DNA from: Alistipes sp.
GTDB lineage: Bacteria; Bacteroidota; Bacteroidia; Bacteroidales; Rikenellaceae
Assembly (NCBI GenBank): GCA_017646625.1
Contig: JAGCMF010000008.1
Span: 1 to 64,000, forward strand
Direction of reading: 5' to 3'
Length of the DNA: 64,000 nucleotides
Part shown: positions 41,458-48,918 of the stretch, piece by piece
Layout of the letters: every line of letters starts with the position of its first letter
How positions within the stretch are numbered: position 1 is the first letter of the stretch
Notes under the pieces: model-generated
What the model was told of the DNA's origin: nothing
Seen by the model: the letters and a program-made list of their open reading frames with translations, nothing else
The model's database searches: none
Program-made: the position numbers and the translations under genes

Positions 41458-42210
41458 ATGAAGCAGGCGATAATCATAGGCGCAACATCGGGTCTCGGAG
41501 AGGCCGTAGCACGACAACTCATAGGCGAGGGATGGCGTGTGGGCATCGCGGGGCGCAGAGAGCATCGCCTCGAGGCGCTACAGAGGGAGTATGGCAGAGA
41601 TAGGGTGGCATACAGGGTGATGGATGTTATGCTACCCTCCGCCACGGAGGCCCTCGACGCACTCCTCGAGGAGGTGTCAGCACCCGACGTGCTGCTATAT
41701 GCCACAGGTATAGGGCGCCAGAACCCCGACCTGGAGGAGCAGATGGAGATACGCACCGTGCAGACAAACTGCGAGGGCATGGTGCGCATCGTCGACCACT
41801 TCATAAACTACGTTAAGCGTACACCACGCTACGACACGAAGCATAGGGCACACATAGCCGTGATAACATCTGTGGCAGGAACAATGGGCATAGGCCAGGC
41901 ACCAGCATACTCGGCAACAAAGAGCATGCAGAGTGCCTACCTTGTGGCCCTCTCTCAACTAATACGCATGCGTCGCCTACCCATCACCGTGGGCGACATA
42001 CGCCCCGGCTTTGTGGCTACCGAGATACTAAACCCCGAGAAGCACTACCCTATGCTTATGACTGCCCAGAGTGCCGCACGCCATATCGTAAGGTCGCTTA
42101 AGCGCCGTCAGCGAATAACAATCTTCGACTGGCGATATAGGCTCCTTGTGGGCTTCTGGCGACTCATACCGCGCTGGCTGTGGGAACGCCTAACGATGGT
42201 GAAAAACTAA
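41458..42210 (+). CDS. Short-chain dehydrogenase/reductase
   Basis: A 250-residue Rossmann oxidoreductase of the classical SDR type. The coenzyme motif is GATSGLGEAVARQL (residues 8-21); R near AGRRE suggests NADP. The catalytic triad is S in ITSVAGTMG, Y and K in APAYSATKSM. The NNAG strand is changed to YATGIG. The C-terminus is rich in W and R (FDWRYRLLVGFWRLIPRWLW), resembling membrane-associated SDRs. Substrate unknown. Confidence 0.88.
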   Translation: MKQAIIIGATSGLGEAVARQLIGEGWRVGIAGRREHRLEALQREYGRDRVAYRVMDVMLPSATEALDALLEEVSAPDVLLYATGIGRQNPDLEEQMEIRTVQTNCEGMVRIVDHFINYVKRTPRYDTKHRAHIAVITSVAGTMGIGQAPAYSATKSMQSAYLVALSQLIRMRRLPITVGDIRPGFVATEILNPEKHYPMLMTAQSAARHIVRSLKRRQRITIFDWRYRLLVGFWRLIPRWLWERLTMVKN

Positions 42211-42211
42211 A

Positions 42212-42243
42212 GGGGCTGACTAAAAAGTAATTTAGCCAACCCC
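42212..42243 (+). terminator. Hairpin after the SDR gene
   Basis: GGGGCTGACTA pairs with TAGCCAACCCC with two mismatches. It is closely related in sequence to the hairpin after frr (11421). Confidence 0.5.
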
Positions 42244-42246
42244 AAA

Positions 42247-42296
42247 AATGAAGTGACCCCAAAGTTTTTTGTCCAAACTTTTGGGGTCACTTCATT
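42247..42296. repeat. Perfectly matched short inverted repeat
   Basis: AATGAAGTGACCCCAAA and its exact complement TTTGGGGTCACTTCATT face each other across a short A/T-rich loop containing AGTTTTTTGTCCAAACT. It lies between convergent genes and may terminate both. The sequence also looks like the two ends of an IS element brought together. Confidence 0.7.
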
Positions 42297-42307
42297 ATGC
42301 GGTTTCT

Positions 42308-43384
42308 CTATCGCTTTAATCTATGGTAGTGGCATACTAATAAGTTCTCATCGTCGTCGTATAGGTGCATACCATTACCCTCGCAATACTGCCACATCTT
42401 GCAGTCGGCGCACTTGCCCCTCTTCGCCCAAGCACGATTGCGGAACCTCTCGAAGCGGTTTTGCCATATCTCCCAGAAGTTATCCTTATAGATGTTACCC
42501 TGGGTGAAGTTGGCACGCACACTTGTGCAGCCAGAGATGTCGCCATTGACACGTATGGAGGCGATGCCAACACCTGCGTAGCACTCGAAGGGGTTGGTGC
42601 GCACACGCATCTCGTAGCCTCCGAGGAAGCCCTCGCAGCCATATGATGCCATGATGCGACCCTCCTTGCGTGTGGCCTCGATGAACTGCATGAGGTAGGT
42701 GAACTCCTCGTCGTTGAGCTGCAACGTGGCATCGGTGGCAGCACGGCCAACAGGGAAGATGGTGAACAGACGCCACCTGCGAACACCAAGAGAATAGAGG
42801 AACTCCTTGAACCTCTCGATGTGTGGCAACAGGGCGGGCGTCACACAGGTGACGACATCCGAGGCGAGCTCCCTATCTGCCGAGATCATGCGCACAGCCT
42901 CCACAGCGCGCGCAAAGCTATCCTTATGCTGGCGTATGTGGTAGTGGTGCTCCTCGAAGCCATCCAACGACACAGTGATGGAGTGCAGACCAGAGCGCAC
43001 AAGCGAATCGAGACGCTGGCGTGTGAGGCCCATGCCATTGGTGACCATGCCCCAGGGGTAGCCACGGCGGTAGAGGTTGAGGCCTATATCCTCAAGATCC
43101 TTGCGCACGAGGACCTCGCCACCCGACAAGATGATGAGCACCTTATTGGGGTTGACATGTGGCGTGATGTCGTTGTCGAGGACCCTGAAGAAGTCCTTCG
43201 CGGGCATATCAGTGAGTGTGGTGTCGACCTTGCAGTCGCTGCCACAATGGCGGCACTGAAGGTTACAGCGCAGCGTACACTCCCAAAATAGCGTATTCAG
43301 CTTATGCTCATCACGGCGCAGCTGGCGTAGCTTCTTAAAGAGCTTAAGAGCAATCCACTGGCGTAGTCCAAGTCGCTTTCCCAT
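42308..43384 (-). CDS. Radical SAM/SPASM enzyme of a rSAM/lipoprotein system
   Basis: A 358-residue radical SAM protein. The [4Fe-4S]-SAM motif is CNLQCRHC (about residues 40-47). A GGE motif (ILSGGEVLVRKDLE) and TVSLDG follow. The C-terminal SPASM region has conserved cysteines (FECYAGVG, GCTSVR, GKCADCKMWQYCEGNG). SPASM enzymes usually modify peptides. This is the last gene of a five-gene minus-strand operon with three lipoproteins. From memory it fits the rSAM/lipoprotein family TIGR04133. Confidence 0.8.
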   Translation of the reverse strand: MGKRLGLRQWIALKLFKKLRQLRRDEHKLNTLFWECTLRCNLQCRHCGSDCKVDTTLTDMPAKDFFRVLDNDITPHVNPNKVLIILSGGEVLVRKDLEDIGLNLYRRGYPWGMVTNGMGLTRQRLDSLVRSGLHSITVSLDGFEEHHYHIRQHKDSFARAVEAVRMISADRELASDVVTCVTPALLPHIERFKEFLYSLGVRRWRLFTIFPVGRAATDATLQLNDEEFTYLMQFIEATRKEGRIMASYGCEGFLGGYEMRVRTNPFECYAGVGIASIRVNGDISGCTSVRANFTQGNIYKDNFWEIWQNRFERFRNRAWAKRGKCADCKMWQYCEGNGMHLYDDDENLLVCHYHRLKR

Positions 43385-43402
43385 AGTTCGTTAGGTTTTG
43401 GT

Positions 43403-44428
43403 TTAGTCACTTATTATAGGGTCTACACGGTCGAAGGTGCCATACATCTGCTCCGAGGCGGCACGGCAGCCACCACGGCATCGCTGCCACAGCTCGCACC
43501 CCACACACCGTGTGGGCGTAGAGCCATAGATGCCCTCCTCCTGTGTGCGGCATAGTATATCCTCCAACCGCTGGTCGTGTATGTTTCCAAGAACACGTGG
43601 CGAGTGGTTGCAGAAGCGCACATCGCCACGATAGTTGATAGTCAGAGGTCGTGAGACAAGCTCCGTGGTGCAGTGGCTGAAGGTTATGTGCGGGTAGTCC
43701 TCTGGCTTAAGAACACACATGGGAGTGCATACACCATTATGGGCCCTCATGCCAAGGCGTGCAAGAACAGCATCTGCATGGCAGAAGGCGGCACGCAGCT
43801 CATCGTGCGTCATAACAAGCTCCTTGGCATATCTACGGCCCAGACCTCCGATGTTGAACCTGTTGAGCATGATGCGCTTAACGCCAAGCTCGGCGTACAT
43901 TTCAAGCGTGGGCTCTATATCGCCCATATTGAGGCGGCTCAAGATAAAGACGGGCACAAGCCATGAGGCATCCACTGCAGCTATGCGACGAGCACTCTCC
44001 ATAGCCCTCGCCCAGGAGCCCTCGAGCTGCGTGAGGTGGTCGTGGCGCGAGGCGTCGTGCGAGAGCAGCGGTATCTGCACAAGGCCGACACCCAGCTGAC
44101 GCATTATGGCTACATCATCCTCCTTGACAAGGGTGCCATTGGTGAGTAGGTTCACATTAGCACCGCCGAAGCGCGCTGCGAGGATTAGGTCGTGGATGCG
44201 TGGCATGAGCATAGGCTCGCCACCCGAGAGTGAGAGGTTCGAGATGTTAGCCTGGCGCAGCAGACGCTTAAGAGTGCGGCGCGCAACACCGAAGTCGGGA
44301 GAAGCAACAGCATGCTCCTCGCCACAACCCTTGAAGTGGTTGTAGCAGAAGCGACAACGCTGGTTGCAGGCATCCGTGAGCTCGAAGACAACGATGCCCA
44401 GGTCTAACCTCTTACGCCACCCAAACAT
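43403..44428 (-). CDS. Second radical SAM/SPASM enzyme of the same operon
   Basis: A 341-residue radical SAM protein with CNQRCRFC (about residues 21-28) and SGGEPMLMPRIHDL. The C-terminal SPASM cysteines are in VRFCNHSP and CVGCELWQRCRGGCR, ending in a region like those of mycofactocin or PqqE-type peptide-modifying enzymes. It lies 18 nt upstream of the other radical SAM gene on the same strand and 5 nt after the lipoprotein gene. Two such enzymes side by side with lipoproteins suggests modification of the lipoproteins. Confidence 0.82.
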   Translation of the reverse strand: MFGWRKRLDLGIVVFELTDACNQRCRFCYNHFKGCGEEHAVASPDFGVARRTLKRLLRQANISNLSLSGGEPMLMPRIHDLILAARFGGANVNLLTNGTLVKEDDVAIMRQLGVGLVQIPLLSHDASRHDHLTQLEGSWARAMESARRIAAVDASWLVPVFILSRLNMGDIEPTLEMYAELGVKRIMLNRFNIGGLGRRYAKELVMTHDELRAAFCHADAVLARLGMRAHNGVCTPMCVLKPEDYPHITFSHCTTELVSRPLTINYRGDVRFCNHSPRVLGNIHDQRLEDILCRTQEEGIYGSTPTRCVGCELWQRCRGGCRAASEQMYGTFDRVDPIISD

Positions 44429-44433
44429 AACAC

Positions 44434-44961
44434 CTACTCTTGAGCAATAACATTAAGCATAAAGGGAGCCACAAAGTATTGCTTAAGCTCGCCATCAACG
44501 GTCTCAACATAGACGTTAAGCAGAACAACACCCTCATAATCGCCCACCTCGAGTACCATAAACACATCCTGGTAGCCATTCTCGAGCACGAAGCTCTGAC
44601 GCTGCAACTCACCCTGCGCAGTGTCTGTGATAACGAGGGTTATACCCTTATAGGTTGATGTGCCGTCGTAGACAGTAAAACCTATATTATCTCCATTACG
44701 CACATCCATAGGCACATCGGTACGTATTTCCTGTGTGGGGTGTACCTCAAGTGTCGCGGGAGGTGCTGGGTCGTAGCACGATGTCATGAAGCTACCACCA
44801 TCACACGCCGTAGAGGCAAGCGCCATGAGGCTCAACAGAGCACCACCGAGGCGGTACTTGAGGTGCACGGCACGACGGTTCTTGCCACGGCTTAAGAATA
44901 CCCACAATGCTGCACCGGCAAAGGCGATGCCCAGAGCAGCGATAAGAATAGACCTTTTCAT
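44434..44961 (-). CDS. rSAM-operon membrane/lipoprotein, 175 residues
   Basis: Begins with a hydrophobic helix (residues 2-23), a basic stretch (RGKNRRAVHLKYR) and a second hydrophobic segment with a lipobox-like end (LSLMALASTAC then DGG, cysteine about residue 53). The rest is a beta-rich domain (DVPMDVRNGDNIGFTVYDGT; DVFMVLEVGDYEG). Not recognised outside this context. Two cysteines (positions about 53 and 62) lie near the membrane. It immediately precedes the radical SAM genes in the transcript. Confidence 0.6.
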   Translation of the reverse strand: MKRSILIAALGIAFAGAALWVFLSRGKNRRAVHLKYRLGGALLSLMALASTACDGGSFMTSCYDPAPPATLEVHPTQEIRTDVPMDVRNGDNIGFTVYDGTSTYKGITLVITDTAQGELQRQSFVLENGYQDVFMVLEVGDYEGVVLLNVYVETVDGELKQYFVAPFMLNVIAQE

Positions 44962-44967
44962 AATACC

Positions 44968-45312
44968 CTACTTACGTGTTAGTGTTACGTCGCCCACATC
45001 CTCCATCGAACCCATCTTCTCGAGGGTGATGGTGCGCGACTCGAAATCGCCACCATTCTCAGCGCCGTCAACATCCTCAAACTCGAGGTGTTGCGACCTG
45101 CCGAAGGCGTAGAAGCCACCCATAGCATCGGTATATGTCTCGTGGCCGAGCTTCACACGGATGCCCTGGATAGGGTTACCCTCCTCGTCGACAACACGGC
45201 CCGAAGCAGCAAAGCTGGGGTCGTACTCCTGATACTCAACACCGTAGCAGGCAACACACGTAAGCGTCATGCCAAACAGAGCAAAGAGGCGCGTTAATAA
45301 CCTAAGTGTCAT
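44968..45312 (-). CDS. rSAM-associated lipoprotein, 114 residues
   Basis: A small lipoprotein: signal MTLRLLTRLFALFGMTLTCVAC with lipobox cysteine 22, then YGVEYQEYDPSFAASGRVVD, a beta-sandwich strand set of carboxypeptidase-regulatory type (DEEGNPIQGIRVKLGHETY), and the striking acidic block EDVDGAENGGDFESRTI. The same block, VDIDGEDNGGEFKTHKV, is in the next gene. The shared DxDGxxNGG(D/E)F motif probably marks the family modified by the radical SAM enzymes; this is inference. Confidence 0.7.
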   Translation of the reverse strand: MTLRLLTRLFALFGMTLTCVACYGVEYQEYDPSFAASGRVVDEEGNPIQGIRVKLGHETYTDAMGGFYAFGRSQHLEFEDVDGAENGGDFESRTITLEKMGSMEDVGDVTLTRK

Positions 45313-45344
45313 AATATTATACTTTTAGTTTCGCTACATATATA

Positions 45345-45800
45345 CTACTCCTCGGCTGACGGGTCATCCGTAGCCTCGAGAACGACATCTCCGATATTAA
45401 TCTGGTAGGTACCTTTACTCCAGCCTTTGCCCTCCTCAGTGAGTTCAAACTTATTCTTTACATCAACCTTATGAGTCTTGAACTCGCCGCCATTATCCTC
45501 ACCGTCGATATCAACAAAGCATAGCTCTGTGGGCAGGTCGTAATCACTAGTAGTAGCGGTAACGACACCATCGTCGTTACTTAAACCAATAGTAGCCGTA
45601 TTCCAACCAGAATGCATAAGCGCAATACCCTTGATAGGCGTACCCTCACCATCGACAACACGCGCCGAGACCCTAAATTCTACATAAGGAGCACCATACT
45701 CTGGCGCAGGAGAGTCTTTACCAGCATCAACATTTTCGCAGCTGACAGCTGCAGCACCAAAACCAAGCAATGTCATCAAAAAATAGATCAACTTCCTCAT
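45345..45800 (-). CDS. rSAM-associated lipoprotein, 151 residues
   Basis: Signal MRKLIYFLMTLLGFGAAAVSC with lipobox cysteine 21, then EYGAPYVEFRVSARVVDGEG, TPIKGIALMHSG and VDIDGEDNGGEFKTHKV. It is a paralogue of the 114-residue lipoprotein downstream and first gene of the operon. From memory it fits the TIGR04134 family of radical SAM-associated putative lipoproteins. The gap to the next gene is 32 nt. Confidence 0.72.
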   Translation of the reverse strand: MRKLIYFLMTLLGFGAAAVSCENVDAGKDSPAPEYGAPYVEFRVSARVVDGEGTPIKGIALMHSGWNTATIGLSNDDGVVTATTSDYDLPTELCFVDIDGEDNGGEFKTHKVDVKNKFELTEEGKGWSKGTYQINIGDVVLEATDDPSAEE

Positions 45801-45863
45801 AGCCCTAATATATTAAAGGTCCGACAATACTCCGAGACGAGGATATCACCCCCTTTCCCAATG

Positions 45864-45896
45864 CAAATTTACAACACACAACTACCTTTCTCCAAA
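45864..45896 (-). promoter_or_regulatory. Promoter of the rSAM/lipoprotein operon
   Basis: On the minus strand TTTG (45896-45893), 21 nt, TAAATTTG (45871-45864), 64 nt before the first ATG. The interval 45897-46122 holds no gene. Confidence 0.5.
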
Positions 45897-46122
45897 TTTT
45901 TGAACCATTTTTATTTCCGTAAGCCACCGTGCAACATACTGATAATCTGTACTTTGAACATAGGCTAAAATATCAATTTTTCATCTTGCTGATTTTCAGC
46001 GAGTTACAAAATGAGTATTTTGGAGGGTGTGGAGGTATAGGGTAACATATTGTATATCTGCGTATTATGTATATAGCAATGCTTAATTGCGAGATAATAG
46101 TGCGGAATTGGCATAAAAGAGT

Positions 46123-46130
46123 TACCTTTG
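46123..46130 (+). promoter_or_regulatory. Probable -7 element of ispG-recO
   Basis: TACCTTTG matches the consensus 21 nt before the ispG ATG; a -33 TTG at the right distance is not seen. Confidence 0.45.
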
Positions 46131-46151
46131 CATATATAAAAAGTAAACAAC

Positions 46152-47660
46152 ATGGGAGTAACATTGAGATATGTGCGCAGGGCGACACGCGAGGTGTCGT
46201 TCGGAGGTGTAAGGATAGGTGGTGACAACCCAATCGCCGTGCAGTCGATGGCCAACACACCAACAGCCGACATAGAGCAGACCGTAGCGCAGACACTACG
46301 CATAGCCAACGCCGGAGCAGAGATAGTACGTCTGACGGCACAGGGCATGAAGGAGGGTGAGGCACTACAACCAATAATGGAGAGGCTACGCACAAACAAC
46401 TGCAACGCCGCAATAGTTGCCGACATACACTTCACGCCCGAGATAGCGATGATGGCGGCAGAGGCGGTAGACAAGGTGCGCATAAACCCCGGTAACTTCC
46501 GAACAACAAATGGAGAACTCGAACGCCTAATATCTATATGCCGACGTCGTGGCGTGGCACTGCGCATAGGCGTAAACCACGGCTCGCTGGCAAAGCGCAT
46601 TTTCGATGAGTATGGCGACACCCCCGAGGGCATGGTAGCCTCGGCGATGGAGTTCCTACGCATGTGCCGCGATGCCGACTTCCACGATGTCGTGGTGTCG
46701 ATGAAGTCGAGCAACACACGTGTGATGGTACACGCCTACCGTCTCCTCGTGGAGGCGATGCAGCGCGAAGAGATGGACTACCCACTACACCTCGGCGTGA
46801 CAGAGGCAGGAGATGGCATCGAGGGTCGCATAAAGAGTGCCGTGGGCATAGGTGCCCTCCTGGCAGATGGCATAGGCGACACCCTGCGCGTATCGCTGAC
46901 CGAGGAGCCAGAGAACGAGGTGCCCGTAGGTAAGATGCTTGTAGAGCACTTCCAGCATCGCACAGCGACATTCACCGTGGAGGCAACCGAAGGATACTCG
47001 CCGACAACATTCCGTGCGCGCACAGCAGCAAAGCCCGTGATACACAGCGAGGTGACAGCAGACTACGACATCATTGACGCCACGACAGACAACCCAACAC
47101 ACGAGTGGCGAGCAGCGATACTCAACAGCACGACACAGCGCCCCGTGGTGCTACGTCGCCGCTACGACGATGACGACATGACACGTGTGGCGATATATGC
47201 CGCAGCAGACATGGGACAGCTACTCATAGATGGTCTTGCCGAGGGCGTATGGGTTGATGCACCCAACATCACAGAGGAGGCACGACGCGAGATAGAGCTT
47301 GTGCTGCTGCAGGCCGCACGCCTACGTTTCACACGCACAGAGTATATAGCATGCCCAAGTTGTGGCCGTACGCTATACGACATAACAGCAACCCTCGCAG
47401 CGATAAAGGCACGCACCTCGCACCTCAAGGACCTCAAGATAGGCGTAATGGGATGCATAGTAAATGGCCCTGGCGAGATGGCAGATGCCGACTACGGATA
47501 TGTAGGCTCGTCGCCCGACCACATAACACTATATCGTGGTCGCAGCGTCGTGGCACGTAACATACACCAGAGTGAGGCTCTCGACAGACTGATAGAGATA
47601 ATAAAGAGTGACGGCAGGTGGCACGAGCCCACAGACCAAGATGGCACTAAAGAGTTATAA
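46152..47660 (+). CDS. ispG: 4-Hydroxy-3-methylbut-2-enyl diphosphate synthase
   Basis: IspG reduces methylerythritol cyclodiphosphate in the MEP route, using a [4Fe-4S] cluster. The 502-residue protein has the TIM-barrel N-terminus (GDNPIAVQSMANTPTADIEQ; VADIHFTPEIA; VRINPGNF) and the C-terminal ferredoxin-like part with cluster cysteines in CPSCGRT and MGCIVNGPGE. It is longer than the 370-residue E. coli type: about 120 residues are inserted between barrel and cluster domain (about 275-400), as in plant and Bacteroidetes enzymes. Its stop overlaps the recO start by 20 nt. Confidence 0.94.
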   Translation: MGVTLRYVRRATREVSFGGVRIGGDNPIAVQSMANTPTADIEQTVAQTLRIANAGAEIVRLTAQGMKEGEALQPIMERLRTNNCNAAIVADIHFTPEIAMMAAEAVDKVRINPGNFRTTNGELERLISICRRRGVALRIGVNHGSLAKRIFDEYGDTPEGMVASAMEFLRMCRDADFHDVVVSMKSSNTRVMVHAYRLLVEAMQREEMDYPLHLGVTEAGDGIEGRIKSAVGIGALLADGIGDTLRVSLTEEPENEVPVGKMLVEHFQHRTATFTVEATEGYSPTTFRARTAAKPVIHSEVTADYDIIDATTDNPTHEWRAAILNSTTQRPVVLRRRYDDDDMTRVAIYAAADMGQLLIDGLAEGVWVDAPNITEEARREIELVLLQAARLRFTRTEYIACPSCGRTLYDITATLAAIKARTSHLKDLKIGVMGCIVNGPGEMADADYGYVGSSPDHITLYRGRSVVARNIHQSEALDRLIEIIKSDGRWHEPTDQDGTKEL

Positions 47661-48369
47661 GGCACGCGGCATAGTCCTCGGGACACTAAAGTACGGCGAG
47701 AAGGGTCTCATCGTACATATGCTCACCGACGTATGTGGCCGCCAGAGCTACATGATACAAGGCATACGCCCCACAGCAAAGGGCTCACGCGCAGCCCTCC
47801 TGCAGCCTATGTTCGCCGTGGAGTTCGAGGGTCTGCAGTCGCCAAAGATGTCTATGCACCGCCTAAAGGACCTCGCACCAGGCATAGTGCTGCAATCGAC
47901 ACCCTTCGATGTGCGCAAGTCGACGATGGCACTATTCATGGCCGAGGTGCTATACCGCCTCATACGCGACAACGAGATGTCGCACGACCTCTTCGACTTC
48001 GTGTGGGCATCCGTACTCGCCCTCGACGCCCTCGAAGAGGGTGTTGCAAACTTCCACCTATGGTTCCTCGCAAACTTAAGTCGCCCCTTGGGCTTCTCGC
48101 CCGACAATGAATATATCGAGGGTGCATGGCTCGACATACGTGATGGTCACTTCACGCCACACGCCCTGATGCCAAGCATGGCACTATCGCCCGAGAATGC
48201 ACGAATACTGCACGACATGCTGGAGTGCGACGTGCGCTACCTCGGCGAGATAGGCCTCAACCGCACAGAACGTGTCACATTCCTCGAGGCGATGCTCAAG
48301 TACTACGCCTACCACCTCGACTCAATACGCAGCGTGGAGTCACTACGCATACTGCAAGAAGTGTTTTAG
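47641..48369 (+). CDS. recO: DNA repair protein RecO
   Basis: RecO helps load RecA onto SSB-coated single strands in the RecFOR route. The 242-residue protein has the N-terminal OB fold (KARGIVLGTLKYGEKGLIVH; GRQSYMIQGIR) and the helical C-terminal domain (ALFMAEVLYRLIRDNE; NFHLWFLANLSRPLGFSPD). No zinc-binding cysteine cluster is visible. The ATG at 47641 lies within the ispG coding region, indicating coupled translation. Confidence 0.9.
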   Translation: MALKSYKARGIVLGTLKYGEKGLIVHMLTDVCGRQSYMIQGIRPTAKGSRAALLQPMFAVEFEGLQSPKMSMHRLKDLAPGIVLQSTPFDVRKSTMALFMAEVLYRLIRDNEMSHDLFDFVWASVLALDALEEGVANFHLWFLANLSRPLGFSPDNEYIEGAWLDIRDGHFTPHALMPSMALSPENARILHDMLECDVRYLGEIGLNRTERVTFLEAMLKYYAYHLDSIRSVESLRILQEVF

Positions 48370-48374
48370 GCAGC

Positions 48375-48471
48375 AAGGGCAAAAAGGGCAAAAGGGTCAA
48401 AAAAGGTAAAAACAAAAGTCCGCGACAACGCCTTACCTTTTATGCCCTTTTATGACGTTTTATGCCCTTTG
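48375..48471. repeat. Repeat family 2, single unit after recO
   Basis: The purine-rich arm, AAAAACAAAAGTCCGC spacer and three TTTTATGxCx 10-mers are present. It begins 6 nt after the recO stop and is directly followed by a family 1 repeat. Confidence 0.85.
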
Positions 48472-48482
48472 TCTCAAAAAAT

Positions 48483-48604
48483 TGAGAGTGAATAAAAAGA
48501 TGTAGTTTTAGGCTTGTGAAGCCCGAAAAAGCGGAGTTTACTGAACGTAAATGAGCATTTTGAGGGCGAGTATAACAACGAAATACACTTTTTATTCACT
48601 CTCA
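48483..48604. repeat. Structured repeat family 1, copy after recO
   Basis: 122 bp with perfect 17-bp inverted ends (TGAGAGTGAATAAAAAG). The inner stem is of the GC/GC type as in the copy at 11461. The right end is followed by a second TTCACTCTCA, a short tandem duplication of the terminus. Confidence 0.9.
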
Positions 48605-48613
48605 TTCACTCTC

Positions 48614-48655
48614 AAAAAAAATAGCGGAGCATATTAAAATGCTCCGCTATTTTTA
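48614..48655. terminator. Bidirectional terminator between recO and ferredoxin
   Basis: ATAGCGGAGCAT (48621-48632) and ATGCTCCGCTAT (48639-48650) pair perfectly over 12 bp with a 6-nt loop. An A7 run precedes and TTTTATT follows, so it can work on both strands. Confidence 0.88.
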
Positions 48656-48677
48656 TTAGCACGAATGCTACTCTCAA

Positions 48678-48848
48678 TTATGCCTCTGGTGCGATAGCCT
48701 CTGAAGGACATACACCTGCGCATGTACCACAATCAATACACTTGCTAGGATCGATCACATAGATATCACCTGCTGAAATCGCCTCAACTGGGCACTCGTC
48801 GATACATGTACCACATGCAACGCAAGAATCTGAAATTTTGTAAGCCAT
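48678..48848 (-). CDS. 2[4Fe-4S] ferredoxin
   Basis: A 56-residue protein translated by hand: MAYKISDSCVACGTCIDECP, then an acidic middle, then CIDCGTCAGVCP. Both CxxCxxCxxxCP motifs are complete, so it binds two [4Fe-4S] clusters as a clostridial-type electron carrier, for example for pyruvate:ferredoxin oxidoreductase or IspG, which needs low-potential electrons and is encoded nearby. The gene is below common length cut-offs and easily missed. A TATATTTG promoter element precedes it. Confidence 0.95.
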   Translation of the reverse strand: MAYKISDSCVACGTCIDECPVEAISAGDIYVIDPSKCIDCGTCAGVCPSEAIAPEA

Positions 48849-48880
48849 ATTACTTTTGTTTTAATTGGTGTTTCGTAATG

Positions 48881-48910
48881 CAAATATAGTAATAATTTTA
48901 TAAATGCAAA
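48881..48910 (-). promoter_or_regulatory. Promoter of the ferredoxin gene
   Basis: On the minus strand TTTG (48910-48907), 18 nt, TATATTTG (48888-48881). The gene therefore has its own promoter between serS and itself. Confidence 0.6.
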
Positions 48911-48918
48911 AAATCTGC

